This document shows positions 58,467 to 64,000 of a stretch of 64,000 bases of DNA, piece after piece. This stretch comes from Castanea sativa. Lineage: Eukaryota > Streptophyta > Magnoliopsida > Fagales > Fagaceae. The DNA lies in NCBI RefSeq assembly GCF_040712315.1, contig NC_134017.1, positions 49,597,636-49,661,635 of the forward strand, written 5' to 3'. Each line of letters opens with the position of its first letter. Positions within the stretch are counted from its first letter, which is position 1. The notes under the pieces were generated by a model. It did not search any database and was not told the origin of the DNA. It was given only the letters and a program-made list of their open reading frames with translations. A program made the translations under genes and the position numbers.

Positions 58467-60750
58467 TCAAACGTCTGGGACGACATCGTCTTCAGCTGGG
58501 GCATCAAGAGCAGGAGCCTCGACGACTGGGACATCAACAGCAGGGAGGTCTCCAGGAGCATCATCAGCCGCAGCTTGGGCAGCCTCGTCAGCAGAGATCT
58601 CCCTATCCACTTCCTCCATGTCCAGCGTCTCCAGGTCAATCCCAAAAGGGTGCTTGATGCAGTACCTCCTCAAAAGCTTGAACCCTTTAAAATACCAGCT
58701 AAAGAGCACAGAGTTGTACTCCTCAGTCTGCTGGAAGCCCTCGATGGCCCTAGAAGCGATGACCTTAATCTTTTCTTTCGCGGCTATGAGCTGCTCGTCC
58801 TTTTCTAGAACCAGCTGCTGCTCGATCTTAAGGTCGTCACCCAGCTTTTTGACCTCTTCCCGGGAGTGGTGAACGTCCTCCATCGCGGCTATCAGATCCC
58901 TTTTCAGCTTCGAATTCTCCATCTCCAGGACCTTAATCCAAGAAAGCGAGGACTCGACCTTGGCTTCCTGAGCCAGATACTTAGTTGAAAGGTGAACAGC
59001 CTCCCCCAACACCTAAAAAAAAAAAAAAAGGGGGAAAAAAGACACGCGAAGGAATTTAATCCTAGCACACCTATGTAAAAAATAAATAAATAAATAAGGC
59101 ATACATATATACGTCACCTAAAAACAAGCAGGTTACCTGGACGAGCTTATGGAGGTGACGACGCATCAACTCAGTTGGGGTCAAACCCGAGAACACCTTT
59201 AGGTCTTTTGCGGTCACGACCCCATGAGCTCGGTCCGTCGCCAGCTTCTTGTCGTCCCAAATGGTAGACGAGCAAGCAGCCTCCTTCCCCTTATCGGATG
59301 TACGAGGCCTCTTCGAAGCAGGTGTTGGGATCTCTTCAACCGAGGTGGCCGGAGAAGCCGTCCTCGTCGTCTCCGTGCCGGAAATCACAGGGGTGGCCGA
59401 GGCTAGCGGAGTGACAGAAGAAACTTTCCCCTTAACACGGACCACCTTCTTCCCAAGGTTGGACAAAGGTTCGTCCTTCTTTGACCGCATCTTCTTGTAC
59501 ATGCCCTTGTTGAATTTAGTCGTCATCTCTGCGAAAGAGGAAAATATTTATAATAAAAAAAACAAAAAACAAAACAAAACAAAAAGGGAGAAAGTCAAAT
59601 GAGTACGGCTACAGGAGCGAGTCCGACGAACTCAGATGCTTACTCTTCTTTCCCTCAATATCAAGGCTCCGCAGGACGAAGGAGGACGAATCAAGGCCGA
59701 GGTTATAAAAAGCAAGTGTCCGTGGATCTACTAAGTCGTCCCAATTTTCAATGGTCTGGGAATACACGATGGCCGCCTCAACGCGCTCCTTGTACCTGCT
59801 TTTCAGCTTTGGCCTCCTTTTAACTGCACAGGAATGAGAAAAGTTAGTGACGGTAACATCAGGCACCCAAGAAAAAAAAAAACAAGAGAGGAGACTGACG
59901 CACCTATAGCCGGGGTTCCCCACCGACGAAGCAACCTGGGGATCTCACCCCAGTCCTGGCTAGAGGGGGTCTCAAAATCGTCCTTAGACACAAACACGAA
60001 TTTGGACTTCCAGTACCTGAAAGACGAGGGTAAGCCCTTGACGATCCTGGTTCTTCTCTCCCAAGGTACTAACTCATAATACCCGTACTCTTTGGACTCT
60101 TTTAAATGATATAAATAGACAAGCTCGTTTACCTTGATCATATCCCCGTTAGCAGCCAACCATATTTCCATACAGTTGACCACTATCCTCTTTGAATTGG
60201 GCATAAGCTGCCCAGGGGCAATCCCCAAATAGGCTAAGAGCTCCATCACAAACGGATGGACGGGAAGCCTAAGCCCGCAAGTAAAAGCGGCCTCATAGAA
60301 GCACACTTCACCTGGAAAAAACTAACAAGCCCTATCCTCGTCAGTAGGCCGACGAACGCGAACCCGCTTTGGAAACTGAAACCTATCTCTAAACCTACCC
60401 ACGGCGTCAGAATCTAACCCGCACGGCTCCACAAGGGCATGAAAAGCCCTAACCTCTCTAAAAGTCGACATGGCTGTGTCCCCCTCCGTAGGGTCGCCAC
60501 TAGACGACAACCCAGTCTCGAGGTCACTAGACCTAACTTCAGACATCGACTGTGGCTCCCTCACCAAACCTTCGAACCAATCAACCGACTCTTGGAGCAA
60601 TGGAAACAAGTCACCTAAAACAACGCCTAAGCTGCTACCCTCAAAGACAAAACCCCCCAAATTGGGAGAAACGCCTAAAGACCCCCCTAAGCGAGCGAAG
60701 ATAAAGGAAATCAAAGGACAAGCTTCTCTAACCTTTAAATTACTAACCAT
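58467..60750 (-). CDS. Antisense accessory gene of the Tat element (Transposase_28 family), four exons
   Basis: Exons on the minus strand with GT-AG borders: 60750-59904, 59823-59644, 59528-59137 and 59012-58467. Exon 1 holds the domain annotated in Pfam as 'putative gypsy type transposon': LRLPVHPFVMELLAYLGIAP, SKRIVVNCMEIWLAANGD, YYELVPWERRTRIVKGLPSS and WKSKFVFVSK. Exon 3 is Lys/Ser/Thr-rich with a nuclear-localisation-like KRPRTSDKGK. Exon 4 is a long coiled coil (VLEMENSKLKRDLIAAMEDV) and ends in an acidic, Ala/Pro-rich tail. A single in-frame TAG at 60322-60324 breaks exon 1. Lying antisense between pol and 3' LTR is typical of Tat/Grande accessory ORFs. Its role is unknown. A relative, also split, is at 27528-30402. 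Confidence 0.75.
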
Positions 60751-61257
60751 GGACTTCCAGGCAAACAGGAAAGTACTAAAATCGCCACAAAAAGAAAATA
60801 GGAAAACAAAAAAAACACAGAAAAAACCAAGAAACAGAAACCGAAAGGAAATCAAATATTTGCAAAGAGAAAAAGAAAAAGGAAGAAGAAGAAAAAGCTT
60901 ACCTCAAAGAAGAGAAGTGAGAAGCGCAGCGACCAAACACGCACCAACTCAGAAAGAAGTGAAGAAATAGATGAAGAAGATGCTCAAAGGGATAAACTGA
61001 AATTTGGGAGAAAATGAAAGGTAAAGAAGGAAAAGAGGAGTTTAAAAACCAAAAGGAGGAAAAACCGAAAATTGGCAGGAAACCCAAGGGTCACATGGGC
61101 ATAGGCCTTCTCCAACCACATCGTGCCACGTGGCCACGACCCACGTAACGCCGCCACTATGCATTCAATGCGGCACAAAATCCCAAAGGTCAAAAAAAAA
61201 AAAAGGAGGAAAAACTTTTCGTCTCCTACGGCCGTCAGGAAACTCACCGACGACCAT
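60751..61257. other. Leader of the accessory gene, non-coding on the plus strand
   Basis: Between the accessory gene's start and the polypurine tract. It probably holds the antisense gene's promoter and 5' leader. An upstream in-frame ATG at 60855 would add a hydrophobic Phe/Leu-rich run, but conservation with the 27.5-kb copy begins only at 60750. Confidence 0.5.
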
Positions 61258-61274
61258 GGAACCCGGGGGGCAGC
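61258..61274 (+). other. Polypurine tract of the Tat element
   Basis: GGAACCCGGGGGGCAGC directly before the 3' LTR. G-rich, though with several pyrimidines. Confidence 0.6.
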
Positions 61275-61738
61275 TGATGGGACTGACGAAGTTGAATACA
61301 GACGAGTCCGCCTCTATAGACGAACCTGACCGACCGTCCGCGTCGTTGACGAGAACATTAAGGCCATCCAATGCTGCCAATAATATCCCGGACCGTTACA
61401 GGACCAGCTGGACGAACCAGCGGGACACATTAAAACCCATTACTCCGCCAAAGACGTTACCAGGGGAGACATTAATACCCCAACGGCTATAATCTACAAA
61501 GGTATATAAAGTCCTCACAACACCAATACAAGGTAGACACAGCATCACAACATATACTAAGTTATTTTTGATATTTTGACTGTTGCCTTCTTTCACAGTG
61601 ACTTTGGCATCGGAGGTGTTGTGGCAGGCACCACACCGGTGACCACTCAATAAGTTCTTGAATCCATAGGTTCGTCAGAGTATAACCAGGAACCGTCTGG
61701 ACGAATCCCAGAGAAACCGACAAGATTTTGCTTCATCA
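61275..61738 (+). repeat. 3' LTR of the Tat element
   Basis: 464 bp, same length and ends as 52546-53009. An apparent ORF spanning this LTR is duplicated in the other LTR and is not a gene. Confidence 0.92.
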
Positions 61739-61821
61739 AAAACTAAACAAGAAAATAGACACAAAGTCTAATCTAGAAGCAAAAAATAAACAAGAGAAAA
61801 AGAAAAAAAAATGCAAACCTA

Positions 61822-64000
61822 CTAAACACAACTGGGATCAATCTTGATAAACAAGATCATCCAAGAGGACTTCTTCAACTTCTGGAAAAATGGTTTCAAA
61901 CATTGGCTATTAACTTTAAACATATCACCATCTTTAGTATTCTCAATCTCAATAGCACCATGGAAATAAACAGTGCAAATTATGAATGGACCAGTCCTTC
62001 GAGATCGTAACTTGCCTGGGAAGAGATGCAAACAAGAATTATAAAGAAAAAATTTCTGACTAGGTTCAAATGATTTTCTCAAGATGTTTTTATCATGAAC
62101 CCTTTTCATTCAATCCTTATATGATTTGGCACAATTTTATGCGTCATTGCGAATTTCCTCTAACTCATTAATTTGGAGTTTCCTTTCAGCACCTGCTTTG
62201 TCAAGATCAAAATTGAATTGCTTAATAGCCCAATAAGCTCTATGCTCTAACTCAACAGGAAGGTCACAAGCCTTACCATACACAATTTGATAGGGAGACA
62301 TTCCAATGGGAGTCTTAAATGCTATACAGTATGCCTACAATGCATCATTGAGTCTTAAAAACTAATCTTTTAGAGTAGGATTAATTGTTTTCTCCAATAT
62401 TCTCTTGATTTCCCTATTAGATATCTCTACTTGACCACTTGTCTGTGGGTGGTAAAGTGTTGCAACCTTATGAGTGATACCATATTTCTTCATTAGTTGC
62501 TCAAAAACTCTATTGCAAAAGTGCTTTCCTCCATCACTAATAATGGCACGTGGTGTACCAAACCATGCAAACACATTCTCTCTCAAAAACTTGACTATAA
62601 CCTTGTGATCATTAGTTCTACATGCAATGGCCTCAACCCACTTAGAAACATAATCAACAGCAACAAGGATGTATAAGTTACCAAAAGAATTAAGAAAAGG
62701 ACCCATGAAATACTCATAGGGTTCAATGGCATCATATTTCTCAACAATCAAATACCTCAACAATCAAACATCAAATACCTCAACAATCAAAATAGGGTTC
62801 AATGGCATCATATTTCTCTTTCCTATACTCCCCAACTTTTGGCATCTCTCACAGGCAGAACAATATGCATGGGAATCACGAAAAATGGAAGGCCAATAGA
62901 ATACTCATTGCAAAATCTTAGCAACGGTCTTTCTTGAACTAAAGTGGCCTCCACAAGCATGATCATGACAAAAGGATATAACATTTTGTTGGTCACTCTC
63001 AGATATGCATCTCTTAATTATTTGATCATAACAGTACTTAAACAAGTATGGATCATCCCAAAAGAAATGCTTAACCACAGCCAGAAATTTAGACCTGTCT
63101 TGTTTAGTCCAATGCGAAGGCATTTGATTAGTGACAAGATAGTTTGCAATATCAGCATACCAAGGTCTCTGGGATACATGCAGCAACTGCTCATCAGGGG
63201 AAGATTCAAGAATAGGTAAACTTTCATCAGTGTGCTCAACGATTAACCTAGATAGATGATCATTTACTACATTTTCAGTTTCCTTCTTGTCCTGAATCTC
63301 AAGATGAAATTCTTGTAACAATAAAATCCATCGGATAAGTCGAGCTTTAGCATCTTTTTTGGAGAAAAGATACTTCAGTGCAGCATGATTCGAATAAATT
63401 AAGACCTTAGGCCCCAACAAATAGGACCTAAATTTATCCAAGGCAAAAACAATTGCAAACAACTCCTTTTCTATTGTAAAGTAGTTCATTTGAGCATCAT
63501 TTAGAGTCTTACTAGCATAATAAATCACATGGGGAACCTTTCCAACCCACTGTCCTAAAACAGCACCAATTGCATAATCAGAGGCATCACACATAATCTC
63601 AAAAGGCACTCTCCAATTAGGTGGTTGAATGATAGGTGCAGAAGTCAATTCAATTTTTAGTCTCTTAAATGCATGGAGACACTCATCATCATATACAAAC
63701 GGGGCATCTTTGGCAAGTGAGTTGCATAAGGGCCTTGAGATTTTACTAAAATCCTTGATGAACCTTTGATAGAATCCTGCATGACCCACATGATCTGATT
63801 TCCTTAACAGATTGAGGAGGTGGAAGGTTAGAAATCAAATCTATTTTGGCCTTATTAACCTCAATACCACTTTCTCATATGACATGCCCAAGAACAATTC
63901 CCTTTCTCACCATAAAATGACATTTCTCCCAATTAAGAACAAAATTTTTCTCCTTACACCGCACTAACACCAAAGATAGGTGATGAAAACATTCTTCAAA
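61822..64000 (-). pseudogene. Athila-type pol: RT end, RNase H, integrase, decayed
   Basis: From the window edge downward the minus strand encodes the end of RT (CHFMVRKGIVLGHVI then a stop, then [20 protein letters not shown]). After a frameshift near 63790 it reads [40 protein letters not shown] and the RNase H segment [20 protein letters not shown]. Integrase follows at 62763-62362 ([52 protein letters not shown]). The tail is at 62109-61822. The [30 protein letters not shown] pattern is the one I associate with Athila. A short duplication at about 62722-62800 (CATCATATTTCTC and ATACCTCAACAATCAAA repeated) breaks the integrase N-terminus. The polyprotein is beyond function. Confidence 0.8.

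Larger units (their letters stand above)
52546..61738 (+). mobile_element. Tat-lineage Gypsy element with antisense accessory gene, defective
   Basis: 9193 bp. The LTRs are 464 bp each. Flanks GAAAC (52541-52545) and AAAAC (61739-61743) are a 5-bp duplication with one change. Order: LTR, primer site TTGGCGCCGTTTGTGGGAA, gag, RT, RNase H, second RNase H, integrase, tandem repeat, antisense accessory gene, polypurine tract, LTR. The two RNase H domains and the antisense gene after pol mark the Tat lineage. It is inserted in the Athila spacer. Several nonsense codons and a missing protease make it non-autonomous. Confidence 0.9.
44155..64000 (-). mobile_element. Athila-type Gypsy element, 5' part beyond window, host of nested insertions
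   Basis: Minus strand. The pol remnant runs from the window edge down to 61822. The spacer is 61821-61739 plus 52545-50807. A polypurine tract at 50820-50807 reads GGTTTGGGGGTATT. The 3' LTR runs 50806 to 44155, interrupted by a Copia element. Without insertions the LTR is about 1459 bp, normal for Athila. The spacer contains the GAGGACAATGTTT motif typical of this group's 3' region. The 5' LTR is outside the window, so the target duplication cannot be tested. Confidence 0.75.

Overview
This is a plant nuclear window, almost certainly from a eudicot. The evidence is the AT-rich DNA, a many-exon receptor kinase with GT-AG introns, and dense LTR retrotransposons, MULEs, MITEs and tRNA-derived SINEs. 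The MITE and SINE families look like ones I associate with Fagales or oak-like trees, but that placement is inference at low confidence. The window holds one host gene and about 50 kb of stacked transposons. No prokaryotic feature, CRISPR array or rRNA gene was seen.

Host gene (about 1.6-11.5 kb, + strand). This is a leucine-rich-repeat receptor-like kinase with a malectin domain (LRR-VIII-2 type). It can be read through 23 exons, most LRR exons being exactly 72 or 69 bp. The signal-peptide exon was not found, and one extra G in a G6 run breaks the kinase C-lobe, so it is either a recent pseudogene or a base-call error.

11.9-21.1 kb. A minus-strand Copia-type element (TSD AAATG) encodes only a decayed gag plus a captured plant-transposon ORF, which is itself split by a 1.9-kb solo LTR. 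21.7-25.3 kb is a stack: a MITE is interrupted by a second MITE and a SINE, and a 3.07-kb solo LTR with a perfect TSD sits at the SINE's 5' end. 25.6-31.9 kb is a decayed Tat-type Gypsy element on the minus strand. Its antisense accessory ORF reads on the plus strand and is split by a solo LTR. Between that ORF and the pol remnant lies an array of short hairpins with a constant loop and changing stems.

32-44 kb is intergenic DNA with well-delimited small elements: a MITE (8-bp TSD), a 2.1-kb MULE (9-bp TSD) full of palindromes and inserted in a coding-like sequence, a SINE, a further MITE, a 282-bp LTR miniature (SMART type), a 1.1-kb MULE (9-bp TSD), and a 2.1-kb two-armed array of about ten-base units.

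44.2-64 kb is one nest. The host is a minus-strand Athila-type Gypsy element whose 5' part lies beyond the window. Its 3' LTR carries a gag-only Copia element (TSD GTCAC) that is sister to the 11.9-21.1 kb element, and that element's own 3' LTR carries a solo LTR (TSD TAAAT). The spacer between the Athila pol and LTR carries a 9.2-kb Tat-type Gypsy element with 464-bp LTRs, dual RNase H, no recognisable protease, a satellite-like tandem repeat and a four-exon antisense accessory ORF. Nothing among these elements looks intact enough to move by itself.
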